Shown here piece after piece: positions 1 to 9,188 of a DNA stretch of 64,000 bases. Source of the DNA: Rhodocyclaceae bacterium (lineage in GTDB: Bacteria > Pseudomonadota > Gammaproteobacteria > Burkholderiales > CAIKXV01); assembly GCA_020248265.1 (NCBI GenBank), contig JADCHX010000004.1:415473-479472 (forward strand). The letters are read 5' to 3'. The position numbers were made by a program, and so were the translations under genes. The notes under the pieces were generated by a model. The model did no database searches. It worked only from the letters and a program-made list of their open reading frames with translations, and was not told where the DNA came from. Position 1 is the stretch's first letter; each line of letters starts with the position of its first letter.

Positions 1-2
1 TT

Positions 3-50
3 GCTCGCGATGGGGTCTATGCGCGGCTGCAGCAGTTGCTCGAGGCCTGA
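3..50 (+). CDS. C-terminal end of an MsbA-like lipid A export ABC transporter (partial)
   Basis: The window opens inside a plus-strand reading frame ending in ARDGVYARLQQLLEA and a TGA. That tail resembles the end of MsbA-type ABC exporters, which commonly finish with a GxYARL-like stretch after the nucleotide-binding domain. MsbA flips lipid A-core across the inner membrane, which fits the LPS core genes that follow. Only 15 residues are visible and all functional motifs lie upstream, so the call rests on the tail plus context. Confidence 0.5.
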   Translation, partial: ARDGVYARLQQLLEA

Positions 51-73
51 GCGGCGGCGCAGCAGCGCCCGGG

Positions 74-1201
74 TCACGGTCTGTCCCGATCGGCCAGGAA
101 TCCGGTCGCCGCATCGATCACGCGCGAGGCAGGCAGGCGGGTGAGGCAATCCGATCCGCTGTCCACATGGCGCTCGCATCCCTCCAGCAGGCATGGTACG
201 CCGGGTGCGCAGGGGGCGACACCCTGCAGTAGATGCACGTTGCCGACCCGCCCGCTGCCGACGCGCTGCCACGGGCTCGTGTACCCGGCGTATGCGGCTG
301 GCCACGGCCCCCATCGCACAGGGTTCGACGGACCGAACAGCGCGAGGGTCGGGATGCCCAGCGCGGCCGCCATGTGTGTCACGACGGTATCCGGCCCCAG
401 GTAGAAGGTCGCCCGTTGCAGCACGCTCGCCAGCTGCCCCAGCGACACGCGGCCGGCGAGGTCGATCGTGTCCTGCGGCAGCTGGCCACGCAGCGATTGC
501 ACGTAGGCTGTTTCGTCGGGCGAGCCTGACCCGGAAAGGACCACGCGCAGCCCCTGCGTGCGTGCCCACTGTCCGAAGGTGACGAAGCCATCGTCATGCC
601 ACATCTTGTACCGGAAGCGGGGCCACGGATGCACGACCACGAACGGCGCGCGGTCCAGCTCCGAAGCGATCCCGGCGGGCAGGGCTGAGCCCGTGGCGAC
701 ATGGACTGCGGGCAGCCTTTCGATCCCCAATGCATCGGCGAGCCGGAGGTTCTGCAGGACGGTATGCGTATCGCAGTCGTCGTACGGAACCGATGCGCTG
801 AGCAGGCGGCGTTTCCACAGGTGCTTGGGTCCGCTCAGATGTACCCCGAGCGCACGTCGTCCGGCAATGCGTGCATACAGCGTCGGGCGATCGCCCGGGA
901 TCGTGCTCAGCGCGAGGTCGTAACGGCCCGCGATCTGGCGCAGCAACAGCGCATGCGCGCGAGTGGAGGGCCGTTCGGCCACCTCGATCACCGTATCGAC
1001 GATAGGCAGGCCAGCCAGTACGCCGCCGGTCCCGGCGAACACCAGTGCGTCCAGGCGCGCACCGGGCCATGCGGCGCGAAGCGATGCGATCAGCGGCGTG
1101 GTCAACAGCACATCCCCGATGCGGCGCGTGACCACGACCAGCACGCGTCTTGGCGGCGCCGGCATCGGCAACAGGACGGCTGTCCTGGCTTCAGTCGGCA
1201 T
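74..1201 (-). CDS. Glycosyltransferase family 9 (heptosyltransferase-like)
   Basis: A 375-residue GT-B enzyme of the ADP-heptose:LPS heptosyltransferase family, expected to add a sugar to the LPS inner core on the cytoplasmic face. The N-terminus after a short leader reads RRVLVVVTRRIGDVLLTTPL, the usual family opening. The C-terminal half has the nucleotide-sugar site (YLGPDTVVTHMAAALGIPTLALFGPSNP). I chose the ATG at 1201 (MPTEART) because it overlaps the stop of the upstream glycosyltransferase; the ATG at 1165 (MPAPPRR) is an alternative. It is the last gene of a leftward core operon. Its donor and acceptor cannot be read from sequence; it could be WaaF- or WaaQ-like. Confidence 0.85.
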   Translation of the reverse strand: MPTEARTAVLLPMPAPPRRVLVVVTRRIGDVLLTTPLIASLRAAWPGARLDALVFAGTGGVLAGLPIVDTVIEVAERPSTRAHALLLRQIAGRYDLALSTIPGDRPTLYARIAGRRALGVHLSGPKHLWKRRLLSASVPYDDCDTHTVLQNLRLADALGIERLPAVHVATGSALPAGIASELDRAPFVVVHPWPRFRYKMWHDDGFVTFGQWARTQGLRVVLSGSGSPDETAYVQSLRGQLPQDTIDLAGRVSLGQLASVLQRATFYLGPDTVVTHMAAALGIPTLALFGPSNPVRWGPWPAAYAGYTSPWQRVGSGRVGNVHLLQGVAPCAPGVPCLLEGCERHVDSGSDCLTRLPASRVIDAATGFLADRDRP

Positions 1202-2018
1202 GCTGCTCGAGGCCGTTCTCGGCCCGGATGCGATCGGATGCCGCGAGCGCGTCCAGACGGCTGCGGTTCTCGGCCAGCCTACTGCGATCGTTGTCTGGAT
1301 GCCACAGGTGGGCCAGTGGCGTGCCGAAGCGACCGTTCTTGTGCCGAACGCCGGCGTGCAGCAGCCGGATGACCAGGTCCGAGTCCTCGAGTCCCCAGCC
1401 GCTGTAGGCGTTGTCGAATCCATTGACGCGTACAAGGTCGGTGCGCCAGGCACCGAGATTGCAGCTCTTGGCACCCTGCCATCGGGCGGGCTGGACCTTG
1501 CGCCAACCTAGCAGGTCGCCCACACCGACATGCCACAACGGCGCCAGCCGGTTCACGTCGCGGCGAAGGAAACGCCGCGCCCATTCTGCAGCCGGGAGAG
1601 CTTCCAGCGCCACCGGCGGCACTGCCAGCACGTGGTCGGTGAACGCTCGGGACAGCAGTATCCGGTTGCCAGCGACAAACCAGCCCGGTTCGGCAAGCCT
1701 GCGGTGATTGCGTACGAAGCCGGCCAGCGGCACGCAGTCGCCGTCGGTGAACACCACGTAGTCGGCCGATGTGGCGGCGATCGCGCGGTTGCGGATCGCG
1801 CCGGCGCGAAAGCCCCTGTCTTCGTGCCAGACATGACGCACCGGAAACGGCGCCCTTGCGGTGAATTGCTCCACCACCGAACGCGTGCTGCCGGTGGAGC
1901 CGTCGTCGGCCACCAGCAGTTCGATGTCGAGGTCGTCCTGCGCGCAGTAGGCCGACAGGGCACGCTCGAGCGCGTCCGGCCGGTTGTAGGTGGTGATCAC
2001 TATCGCGATCTGCATCAT
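1191..2018 (-). CDS. Glycosyltransferase family 2 with galactosyltransferase-type C-terminal domain
   Basis: 275 residues. The N-terminal GT-A domain starts with IAIVITTYNRPDALERAL and has the DDGS loop and a DGD metal-binding motif (VVFTDGDCVPL, about residue 98). The C-terminal third contains GWGLEDSDLVIRLLHAG, the hallmark of the Glyco_transf_7C domain of polymerising or galactosyl-type transferases. The ATG at 2018 overlaps the stop of the upstream waaE-like gene by 4 nt, so translation is probably coupled. Likely an LPS outer-core or O-chain glycosyltransferase; substrate unknown. Confidence 0.85.
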   Translation of the reverse strand: MMQIAIVITTYNRPDALERALSAYCAQDDLDIELLVADDGSTGSTRSVVEQFTARAPFPVRHVWHEDRGFRAGAIRNRAIAATSADYVVFTDGDCVPLAGFVRNHRRLAEPGWFVAGNRILLSRAFTDHVLAVPPVALEALPAAEWARRFLRRDVNRLAPLWHVGVGDLLGWRKVQPARWQGAKSCNLGAWRTDLVRVNGFDNAYSGWGLEDSDLVIRLLHAGVRHKNGRFGTPLAHLWHPDNDRSRLAENRSRLDALAASDRIRAENGLEQHAD

Positions 2019-2788
2019 CGCCGGCGCAGGAGCATCAACTTCAGGTAGCGGTAGTAGCTGCCTTCCGCGTTCGCGATCGCCAGCAGCAACCCGTGTCGGC
2101 CATCGAGGAAGCCCAGCCGCAGCACGTAGGTGCGGATGAACGTCCACAGGCCGTGGCCGAGCGCGCGGCCGACCGACCCCTGCGCGCCGCGCGCGAGCAT
2201 CATCCGGGCGCCGTCGGTCGAATAGCGATTCATCTTGTCGATCACCTGCTCGAGGCTGGTGAACGACTCGTGGTCGACGGGTTCGACAAACGTGCCCACC
2301 GGCGACGGGCCGGCAATCACCCGCTCGTGCACGAGGTCGTCGGAGAAGCGTGCGGAGCCTCGCCGCCACAGGCGCGTCACGTGGTCGGGCCACCAGCCCG
2401 AATGGCGCATGACCTGCCCGCAGAATCGCGACCGGCGCGGCATCCGCCAGACCGAGGGCGACGCGGCGTCGGCGGTTGCTGCGGTGATCGCCGACGCCAG
2501 GGATGCGTCGACCCACTCGTCGGCGTCCAGCGAAAGGATCCAGTCACCAGTGGCAAGCGCAATCGCCCGGTTCTTCTGCGGGCCGAAGCCGGGCCACTCG
2601 GTGGCGATCTCCACTCGCGCACCCCGCGCCCGCGCGATCGCTACGGTGTCGTCGTTGCTGCCGCCATCGAGGACGATGACCTCGTCGGCGAAGCGCAACG
2701 AGTCGATGCAGCGCCCGATCCGCCCGGCCTCGTTGAATGCGATGATCACGGCGGACAGTCGCGGTCGAGGGCTGGTGGTCGAAGTCAT
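2015..2788 (-). CDS. waaE: LPS core glycosyltransferase, WaaE/KdtX family
   Basis: 257 residues. A GT2 domain opens with LSAVIIAFNEAGRIGRCIDSL, followed by VIVLDGGSNDDTV and the DxD-type motif LSLDADEWV. The middle contains the WRMPRRSRFCGQVMRHSGWW and HERV segments typical of WaaE-type transferases, which in enterobacteria put a glucose on the first inner-core heptose. It overlaps both the WaaL-like ligase and the following GT2 by 4 nt, placing it in one core-assembly transcript. The family is confident; the exact linkage is inferred. Confidence 0.85.
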   Translation of the reverse strand: MTSTTSPRPRLSAVIIAFNEAGRIGRCIDSLRFADEVIVLDGGSNDDTVAIARARGARVEIATEWPGFGPQKNRAIALATGDWILSLDADEWVDASLASAITAATADAASPSVWRMPRRSRFCGQVMRHSGWWPDHVTRLWRRGSARFSDDLVHERVIAGPSPVGTFVEPVDHESFTSLEQVIDKMNRYSTDGARMMLARGAQGSVGRALGHGLWTFIRTYVLRLGFLDGRHGLLLAIANAEGSYYRYLKLMLLRRR

Positions 2789-4101
2789 CCGGCAGCTTCC
2801 CGGGAAGCACCCCCAGCCGGGAAGCGGGACTGGTTCGTGACGCGCAGTGCCTGCGCCGCGAGCGCGGCCAGCAGCAGCCCGAATCCGCTGGCGGCGTACT
2901 TGAGCGTGAACACTTCGATGGTGATGGAGCCTGCGGCCATGGCCAGCAGGAGGCCCAGCCCGAGACGGCAGGCCATCGCGACATCCGGATCGGGCTCGTT
3001 GCGCCTGCGCCAGAAGGCGACGGCTGGCACCATGAACAGCACGATCACGGCAATGCCGCCATGAACGCCCGAGCGCAGTGCTGCGGCGAGGATCTCGTTG
3101 TGCGGGCCATTGTTCGCGAGCGTTCTGCGCGCCAGCGGCGTGGCCATCTCGACGATGACCGGATCATGGACCTGCGCCGCCAGCCCGCGATCGCCATACC
3201 CCGCGAACGGCCTGCGGGCGATCAGTTCGACGGAGATCAGCCACATCGACAGCCGCTGCCCGGATGAGGTGTCAGGGTCCGTCCGGGTCAGCCACTTGTG
3301 CACCTCGACCGGTGCCGACGCGAAGAGCGCGACCGGTGCCCGGTTGACCGCCAGGTTCACCGAAAGTATCGCGGCAGCGGCCATGGCCGAAATGGCCACG
3401 ACTTTCGGATCGAACCTCGGCCTGACGCTGACCAGCCAGCCGACGAGCACCACACAGTAGGCCACCATGCCGCCGCGCGAACCGGCGCCGAGGATCAACC
3501 AGAGGCCTGCTCCGAGTCCGACCAGGGCCAGCCAGAAGGCTGCGCGGTCGACGCGGTCGTCGCCCCGGCGCCGGCGAAGGCCGAACAGGCACAGCGCGCA
3601 CAGCATGGCAGAGAATGCCCCGAGCGAGTTGGGGTCGACGAACCGGGTGGCGAAGCGTCCGCCCCAGTTCTGCGTGTACTGGGGAAAGGCGAGCGTGACC
3701 ACCAGCGTGACCACCAGCGCGATCGGCGCACTGAAGCGGACCAGCCTGGCGACATTCACGCGCAACGCCCACAGCATGAGCATGGGCAGGACGCAGAAGG
3801 CCAGCCGCGACGGCGCGTCCAGTGGCTTGGCGGAAAAATCGCCCCTGAGAAGCTCGCCGAGGATGACCGACACCAGCGGCAGGCACAACGCGATGGCGAT
3901 GAAGCCGAGCGGCTGCAGTACGCCCAGGTCGCGAGCCCTGGACAGGTCGCCGCGAACGCGCAGCAACGCAGGGACGAGCAGCAGCAGCACGGACAGGTTC
4001 GCTGCACTCCGTATCGAGAGCAGGCCGACGATCGCGAAGCAGAGCACGGCCGTGGCGTACCAGGCCAGGCACTGTTCGTATCGGTCGTGTCGATCGTTCA
4101 A
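2785..4101 (-). CDS. O-antigen ligase family membrane protein (WaaL/Wzy_C domain)
   Basis: 438 residues with about ten or more hydrophobic membrane segments. A large periplasmic loop in the C-terminal half (about residues 250-340) contains GQRLSMWLISVELI and NNGPHNEILAAALRSG; the loop histidine in HNEIL is the conserved position of O-antigen ligases. WaaL joins undecaprenyl-linked O-chain to lipid A-core in the periplasm. Wzy polymerases share this domain, but clustering with waaE and other core genes favours ligase. It is coupled by a 4-nt overlap to the downstream waaE. Confidence 0.8.
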   Translation of the reverse strand: MNDRHDRYEQCLAWYATAVLCFAIVGLLSIRSAANLSVLLLLVPALLRVRGDLSRARDLGVLQPLGFIAIALCLPLVSVILGELLRGDFSAKPLDAPSRLAFCVLPMLMLWALRVNVARLVRFSAPIALVVTLVVTLAFPQYTQNWGGRFATRFVDPNSLGAFSAMLCALCLFGLRRRRGDDRVDRAAFWLALVGLGAGLWLILGAGSRGGMVAYCVVLVGWLVSVRPRFDPKVVAISAMAAAAILSVNLAVNRAPVALFASAPVEVHKWLTRTDPDTSSGQRLSMWLISVELIARRPFAGYGDRGLAAQVHDPVIVEMATPLARRTLANNGPHNEILAAALRSGVHGGIAVIVLFMVPAVAFWRRRNEPDPDVAMACRLGLGLLLAMAAGSITIEVFTLKYAASGFGLLLAALAAQALRVTNQSRFPAGGASREAAG

Positions 4102-4128
4102 CGGCGGTATCCGTTCGAGTACCTGCGC

Positions 4129-5142
4129 TCAGCCAGGCGTGGTCGACAGCACGGCGCGAACCTGCTCATCGAAGATCCTGTACTCCGCCCGCACCCATTG
4201 CCGGTACGACTCGAACGCCCGGTGGTGTGTCTCGAAGTCGGCGAGGATGCTTTCGAGCAGCGGGACGGCGCGCTCCACGAAGTCCGGGGCGCGGGTGTCG
4301 AACTTGTACCGGGCCGGGATCGGCAGGTCGATGTCGTTGCCGGCCGATCCGAGCCGGCCGGATACGATGCAGCATCCATGCGACGCCGCTTCGCGCGGCA
4401 GCCGGTCCCGGCCCGGATGGTGGCCGAAGTCGACGTACAGGCGCGACGCGTCCAGCAGCTCCGACAACTGGTCGCGGTTCAGCCCCTGCAGCGGCTGGAA
4501 GTCCCAGTCCGGTCGCGCGGCGCGCAGGCGATCGACGAACGCCTTGCCCTTGGTCGGGTTGTAGAGGATCCGCTTCTGCTTGCCGGCGATCAGTGCCGGC
4601 GTCTGATCGACGAAATGGTCGACATTGATGTAGTCGATCAGCGGTTCGGGTTCGATGCCGCAGGCGCGCAGGTAGGCGGTCGCGTGCTCGGTCTGGGAGA
4701 GATGGCGAAGTCGATGCAGGCCCCTGGCACCGTTCCAGGGACGCTGCCCGCGCAGGGCCCGCTTCCAGTACTGCGACCAGTCGCGCAACGGGTTGACGTT
4801 CTTCCGGCAGAGGAAGTTGTCCAGGGACAGCCACCACAGGGCTGCCTCCGCCTGGCGCACCTTCAATGCGTCCGAAGGCATCACCTCGGGGAAGACGATC
4901 AGCTCGCCCGGCAGGTCTTCGTACGGCGCCTGCGGTGCATCGTACTGCGCATAGGGCGGCGGAACCTCGAACGTGCGGCCCGGAGGCCAGTACACGATGA
5001 AGGCGGGATGTCCGGCGCGGCGCATGGCGTCCACCAGCTGATGCAGGGCTTCCGGTCCGCCGGTGACCGCGTTGCCGGGGCACACGACGAGGATGCGGCG
5101 AAGCGAGGTCAAGTGCTGATCCTTTGCGCTGATCCGGGACAT
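4129..5142 (-). CDS. Putative glycosyltransferase (GT-B-like), LPS cluster
   Basis: 337 residues. The N-terminus RRILVVCPGNAVTGGPEALHQLVDAMRRAGHPAF looks like a GT-B first Rossmann domain with a glycine-rich donor loop. The second half has KRILYNPTKGK and LYVDFGHHPGRDRLPREAA, resembling the donor-binding domain of GT1/GT4-like enzymes, including an acidic EAA helix. I cannot name the family more closely. It lies between a GT2 and the O-antigen ligase in the same leftward run, so a role in core or O-chain assembly is the reasonable inference. Confidence 0.65.
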   Translation of the reverse strand: MSRISAKDQHLTSLRRILVVCPGNAVTGGPEALHQLVDAMRRAGHPAFIVYWPPGRTFEVPPPYAQYDAPQAPYEDLPGELIVFPEVMPSDALKVRQAEAALWWLSLDNFLCRKNVNPLRDWSQYWKRALRGQRPWNGARGLHRLRHLSQTEHATAYLRACGIEPEPLIDYINVDHFVDQTPALIAGKQKRILYNPTKGKAFVDRLRAARPDWDFQPLQGLNRDQLSELLDASRLYVDFGHHPGRDRLPREAASHGCCIVSGRLGSAGNDIDLPIPARYKFDTRAPDFVERAVPLLESILADFETHHRAFESYRQWVRAEYRIFDEQVRAVLSTTPG

Positions 5143-5165
5143 GCCGGATGTGGATGCCTGTCCAT

Positions 5166-6056
5166 TCAGTCGTCACCTTCCCGGGTCGATGACAGGCTCT
5201 GTGCGAACCGGTCGGTATCGAGCAGCGGATAACGGGACGACGCGGCGAGCCATGCCCGGCGCAGGCGGTTCGCCAGCGAAGGCTCCAGGATGCCCGTGTC
5301 GGCACCCTCTGCGAGCAGCCGCTTGCGCTCGGCGCGGAAGTGCTTCGATGTCAGGCCCCACTTGAGCAGGAGGGTGTGCCCACCCTTGTTCTTCCGGATC
5401 CGTCCCGTGCTGCGCTGGGAGAAATGGTAGACATGGCTGTCACCCACTACCTTGAACCTGCGGCAACCCACCGCCCACATCTTCAGCAGGAAGTCGTCGT
5501 CCGAGGACATGCCGGGAGAATACTCGATTCCGTAGCCGCCCAGCCTGTGCCACCAGAGGCGGGAGACCACGGTCGGCTGCGACCCTTCGCCATCGACGTC
5601 CGCCGAGGGCAGGCCGGCCACTGCCTCGAGCAGCGCCTGCTCGTCGAATTCGGGCGGCGTTCGCCCGGCATCGAAACAATCGATGAACGGGACCTTGCTC
5701 GGGAAGGGTTCTATCAGTCGCGAAGAGTAGAGCGCGAGGTCGGTCGGGGCCTGCGCGATCGCCCGCGCAAAGGCGGTATCCCAGCCCGGGCAGCAGAACA
5801 TATCGTCATTCAGGTAGGCGATCCAGGGCTGCGTGGCATGCATCGCCAGTTCGTTCAACGACATGCAGACGCCGAGGTTGCGTTTGCTGGACGTGTACCG
5901 GATGCCCTGCGATTGCAGCCACTCAGGGGTGCCGTCGGTGCCTTCGTTCACGTGGACGAGGATCTCGTACGGGACGGACGTGTGCTTGCGGATCCCCGCC
6001 ACGCAGAGCTGCAGGTACTCGAGGTTGTTCCAGGTCGGAACAAGGATGCTGAACAT
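5166..6056 (-). CDS. Glycosyltransferase family 2
   Basis: 296 residues, beginning directly with FSILVPTWNNLEYLQLCV. NEGTDGTPEWL takes the place of the usual DDGS loop and AYLNDDMFCCPGW carries the acidic metal-binding motif. It appears to be the first gene of the leftward core operon running down to position 74, and it is divergent from galE with about 116 nt between the starts, where the promoters should lie. Substrate unknown. Confidence 0.85.
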   Translation of the reverse strand: MFSILVPTWNNLEYLQLCVAGIRKHTSVPYEILVHVNEGTDGTPEWLQSQGIRYTSSKRNLGVCMSLNELAMHATQPWIAYLNDDMFCCPGWDTAFARAIAQAPTDLALYSSRLIEPFPSKVPFIDCFDAGRTPPEFDEQALLEAVAGLPSADVDGEGSQPTVVSRLWWHRLGGYGIEYSPGMSSDDDFLLKMWAVGCRRFKVVGDSHVYHFSQRSTGRIRKNKGGHTLLLKWGLTSKHFRAERKRLLAEGADTGILEPSLANRLRRAWLAASSRYPLLDTDRFAQSLSSTREGDD

Positions 6057-6172
6057 GGGGTCTACCTGACCGGGCGTTGCGAAGCGCGGGCCCCACGCCC
6101 GCCGTCGGGCGTGCGCAATATACTCGAGGCGATCCAGCGGCAGATGGAGTGGCGCATTTCAGGGGGCGACGA

Positions 6173-7168
6173 ATGACGAATGGGCGTAACGATGGACGGG
6201 CCGTGCTGGTACTTGGCGGCGCCGGCTACATAGGCTCCCACATGGTTGCATCATTGGTGGATGCGGGATGGGCACCCGTGGTTCTCGACAATCTGGCCAC
6301 CGGCCATCGGGACCTGCTTCACCCTGGCGTTCCGTTCGTCGAAGGCGACTTCGGCGATCGCAGGACGGTGGCCGCCCTGCTGAAGAAACACCAGGTACAT
6401 GCGGTCATGCATTTCGCTGCCTCTTCACTGGTCGGCGAGTCGGTTCAGCATCCGCTCATGTACTACCGGAACAACGTCGCGAAAACGGTCGAGTTGCTGG
6501 ACGCCATGCGGGAAGCCGGGGTTCGCAACCTCATCTTTTCTTCCACTGCCGCAGTCTATGGTCACCCCGAATCGGTCCCGATCACCGAAGCGCATCCCCT
6601 GCGTGCGACCAGCCCGTACGGTTCCACCAAGGCGGTGATCGAGCGCCTGCTGTTCGAAGTCGAGACTGCGCATGGCCTGCGCTACATGTCGCTACGGTAC
6701 TTCAATGCCGCAGGCGCGCACCCCGAGCGCCCTGTCGGCGAGCGCCATGACCCTGAAACCCATCTGATCCCGAGTTTAATGCAAGTGGCCCTTGGTCAGC
6801 GTCCGGCCGCACAGGTTTTCGGCCTCGACTGGCCCACGCCGGACGGCTCCTGCGTTCGCGACTACGTGCATGTGTGCGACCTGGCCAGCGCGCACCTGCT
6901 CGCGCTCGAAGCGCTACAGGCCGACGCGCCGAGCGCGATCTACAACGTCGGCACCGGCGCCGGGCATTCGGTGCTGGAGGTCATCGAAAGCGTACGGCGC
7001 GTCACCGGTCTGCCGGTGCCCTTCGTCGCCGCTGCGCGCCGGCCGGGCGATCCTGCCGTTCTCGTCGCCAATGCCGATCGGATCGGGCGCGAGCTCGGCT
7101 GGCGACAAGAACTCAGCGACCTGGATACGATCGTCGAGACCGCCTGGGCATGGCATCGCCGTGGCTGA
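6173..7168 (+). CDS. galE: UDP-glucose 4-epimerase (GalE-type), first copy
   Basis: 331 residues, short-chain dehydrogenase/reductase (extended). The NAD-binding motif VLVLGGAGYIGSH is near the N-terminus; SSTAAVYG gives the catalytic serine region and SPYGSTKAVIE the YxxxK pair. The specificity segment LRYFNAAGAHP matches GalE. It interconverts UDP-Glc/UDP-Gal and possibly N-acetyl forms, feeding the polysaccharide pathway. The start at 6173 is preferred over the longer frame from 6077 because the glycine-rich fold begins soon after and a GGGG purine run sits just upstream. A second galE lies at 21169-22203. Confidence 0.88.
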   Translation: MTNGRNDGRAVLVLGGAGYIGSHMVASLVDAGWAPVVLDNLATGHRDLLHPGVPFVEGDFGDRRTVAALLKKHQVHAVMHFAASSLVGESVQHPLMYYRNNVAKTVELLDAMREAGVRNLIFSSTAAVYGHPESVPITEAHPLRATSPYGSTKAVIERLLFEVETAHGLRYMSLRYFNAAGAHPERPVGERHDPETHLIPSLMQVALGQRPAAQVFGLDWPTPDGSCVRDYVHVCDLASAHLLALEALQADAPSAIYNVGTGAGHSVLEVIESVRRVTGLPVPFVAAARRPGDPAVLVANADRIGRELGWRQELSDLDTIVETAWAWHRRG

Positions 7169-7193
7169 TGTGGTGTCGCACGTCGTGGGCGCG

Positions 7194-9047
7194 TCACGAA
7201 GGCGCGTGTGAGCCCTCCGGTTCGAGCTGCTGCGGCTGGTACTCGGGGACGAACTGTGCAAGTTTCTGCTTGACCGCGCCGTCGCTGACCGGCCCGGACT
7301 GCAACTCGGTCAGCCAGAGCGCGAGGCGCTCCAGGAAGTCGCTGCAGGCCGGACGGGCCTGTGCGATGCGCAGCTTGTGGTGCGGTGTGGGCAGAGTCGT
7401 CTCGTCGTCGGCAAGCAGTTCCTCGAACAGTTTCTCGCCCGGCCGCAGCCCGCTGTAGACGATGCGGATCTCGTCCTCGCTGAAGCCGGACAGCCGGATC
7501 ATCGAGCGCGCGAGATCGGCGATCCGCACCGGCTCGCCCATGTCGAGCACGAAGATCTCGCCGCCCTTGCCCATCAGGCCGGCCTGCAGCACCAGTTGCG
7601 CCGCCTCGGGGATCGACATGAAGAAGCGGGTGATCTCGGGATGGGTGACCGTCACCGGGCCGCCAGCGGCGATCTGGTCGCGGAAACGCGGGATCACGCT
7701 GCCGGCGCTGCCCAGTACGTTGCCGAAACGCACCATCACGAACCGGGTGCCGGCAGTGGTCTCCTGCAGCCGCTCGCAGACGATCTCGGCCAGCCGCTTG
7801 GTGGCGCCCATCACGTTGGTCGGGTTGACCGCCTTGTCCGTCGACACGAAGACGAACTTCTCGACGCCGGCATCCACCGCCGCCTGCGCTACCGACCAGG
7901 TGCCGGCGACGTTGTTGAGCACCGCCTCGGCACAGTTGTCGGTCTCCATCAGTGGCACGTGCTTGTAGGCTGCGGCGTGCAGCACGACGGTCGGACGGTA
8001 CTGCCGCATCACCTGTGCCATGCGCACTGGCGAGCGGACGTCCCCGGCGACGGCGACGATCCGGACCTTGCCGGCGAACTCCTGCTCGACCTGGTAGAGC
8101 GAAAACTCCGACGACTCGACCATCACCAGCAGCCGCGGACCGAAGCGCGCGATCTGGCGGCAGAGTTCAGATCCGATCGAGCCGCCGGCGCCCGTGACCA
8201 TCACCACCCGGTCGGCGATCCAGCCGTTGAGGCCTTGGCTGTCGAGCACCACCGGATCGCGCCCGAGCAGGTCGTCCAGTTCGACCGCGCGGATCTGCGA
8301 GACCGTCACCTTGCCGCTGACCAGGTCGTCGAACGACGGCACCGTCAGCACCTGCAGACCGGCCGCGTTCGCGAGGTCGGCAGCGCGCTTGCGGTCCTGG
8401 TGGCTGGCCGAGGGCATCGCGATGATCGCGTGCGTCGCCCGCATCGAGACGAGCGCGTCGCGCAGCGTGTCCAGCGCCCCGAACACCTTCACGCCGTGGA
8501 TCGAACGGCCATGGCGCCCCGTGTTGTCGTCGAACAATGCGACCACGCGCCATTCGCCGCTGCGCGAGAACTCCTTGATCAGGCCGGCCGCTGCATCGCC
8601 GGCGCCCAGCACATAGACCGAGCGAGCGGCGCCGGATCGTGCCTGGCGTTGCTCGCGCCAGATCCGGTACAGGATCCGGCTGCCGCCCATCGCCATCGCC
8701 AGCAGCAGCGGGTCGAGGATCAGCACCGAGCGCGGCACGCCGGTGGACTTACCCTGAAGCGTGAGCACCATCGCCACCGCCATCGCCGCGACCAGCACCG
8801 CGAACACGATACGCAGCACGTCCGGGACGCTCGCATAGCGCCAGATGCCGCGGTACAGGCCGGACATCCAGAACACCGCAGCCTGCAACGGTACCACCCA
8901 GGCCAGGGAGGTCAGCATTGCACTGAAGAAGGGCTCGGGTATCTCGAGGTTGAAGCGCAGCCAGAACGCCGCGCACCAGGCGACGCCCGCCGCGACCACA
9001 TCGTGGACGATGGCCAGTGCGGTACGCAAGCGGACGCTGACCTGCAT
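7194..9047 (-). CDS. UDP-sugar 4,6-dehydratase, membrane-bound FlaA1/WbpM/CapD family
   Basis: 617 residues. The first about 120 residues hold several membrane segments (WCAAFWLRF, VVPLQAAVFWMSGLYRG, VLVAAMAVAMVL). A first nucleotide-binding fold follows (VYVLGAGDAAAGLI), then the catalytic SDR domain from about residue 280 (VVMVTGAGGSIGSELCRQI). The segment VSTDKAVNPTNVMGATKR holds the active-site lysine region. Family members make UDP-4-keto-6-deoxy sugars from UDP-GlcNAc, the step before QuiNAc or FucNAc formation. It is the last gene of the leftward 7.2-17.3 kb operon, downstream of the WbpL-like initiating transferase, an order common in B-band-like O-antigen loci. Confidence 0.88.
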   Translation of the reverse strand: MQVSVRLRTALAIVHDVVAAGVAWCAAFWLRFNLEIPEPFFSAMLTSLAWVVPLQAAVFWMSGLYRGIWRYASVPDVLRIVFAVLVAAMAVAMVLTLQGKSTGVPRSVLILDPLLLAMAMGGSRILYRIWREQRQARSGAARSVYVLGAGDAAAGLIKEFSRSGEWRVVALFDDNTGRHGRSIHGVKVFGALDTLRDALVSMRATHAIIAMPSASHQDRKRAADLANAAGLQVLTVPSFDDLVSGKVTVSQIRAVELDDLLGRDPVVLDSQGLNGWIADRVVMVTGAGGSIGSELCRQIARFGPRLLVMVESSEFSLYQVEQEFAGKVRIVAVAGDVRSPVRMAQVMRQYRPTVVLHAAAYKHVPLMETDNCAEAVLNNVAGTWSVAQAAVDAGVEKFVFVSTDKAVNPTNVMGATKRLAEIVCERLQETTAGTRFVMVRFGNVLGSAGSVIPRFRDQIAAGGPVTVTHPEITRFFMSIPEAAQLVLQAGLMGKGGEIFVLDMGEPVRIADLARSMIRLSGFSEDEIRIVYSGLRPGEKLFEELLADDETTLPTPHHKLRIAQARPACSDFLERLALWLTELQSGPVSDGAVKQKLAQFVPEYQPQQLEPEGSHAPS

Positions 9048-9188
9048 CAGCAGGGACCGCCGCCGGGAAGGCCGGGCCCGCTCATGCAGGGATCGGTGAG
9101 GCTGCCGGGCTGAACGGACATGACCTTTGAATGATACTACGGCGCTGTCCTGCGTCGCTGTCGTGTGGTGCCGCGATGCGGCGCTGCG

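Noticed and set aside
3298-5232. 644-codon plus-strand open frame
   Set aside because: Antisense to the WaaL-like ligase and the glycosyltransferase; composition is an Arg/Gln/Asp-rich shadow of GC-rich DNA.
7377-9113. 578-codon plus-strand open frame
   Set aside because: Antisense shadow of the FlaA1/WbpM-type dehydratase, which has clear motifs on the minus strand.
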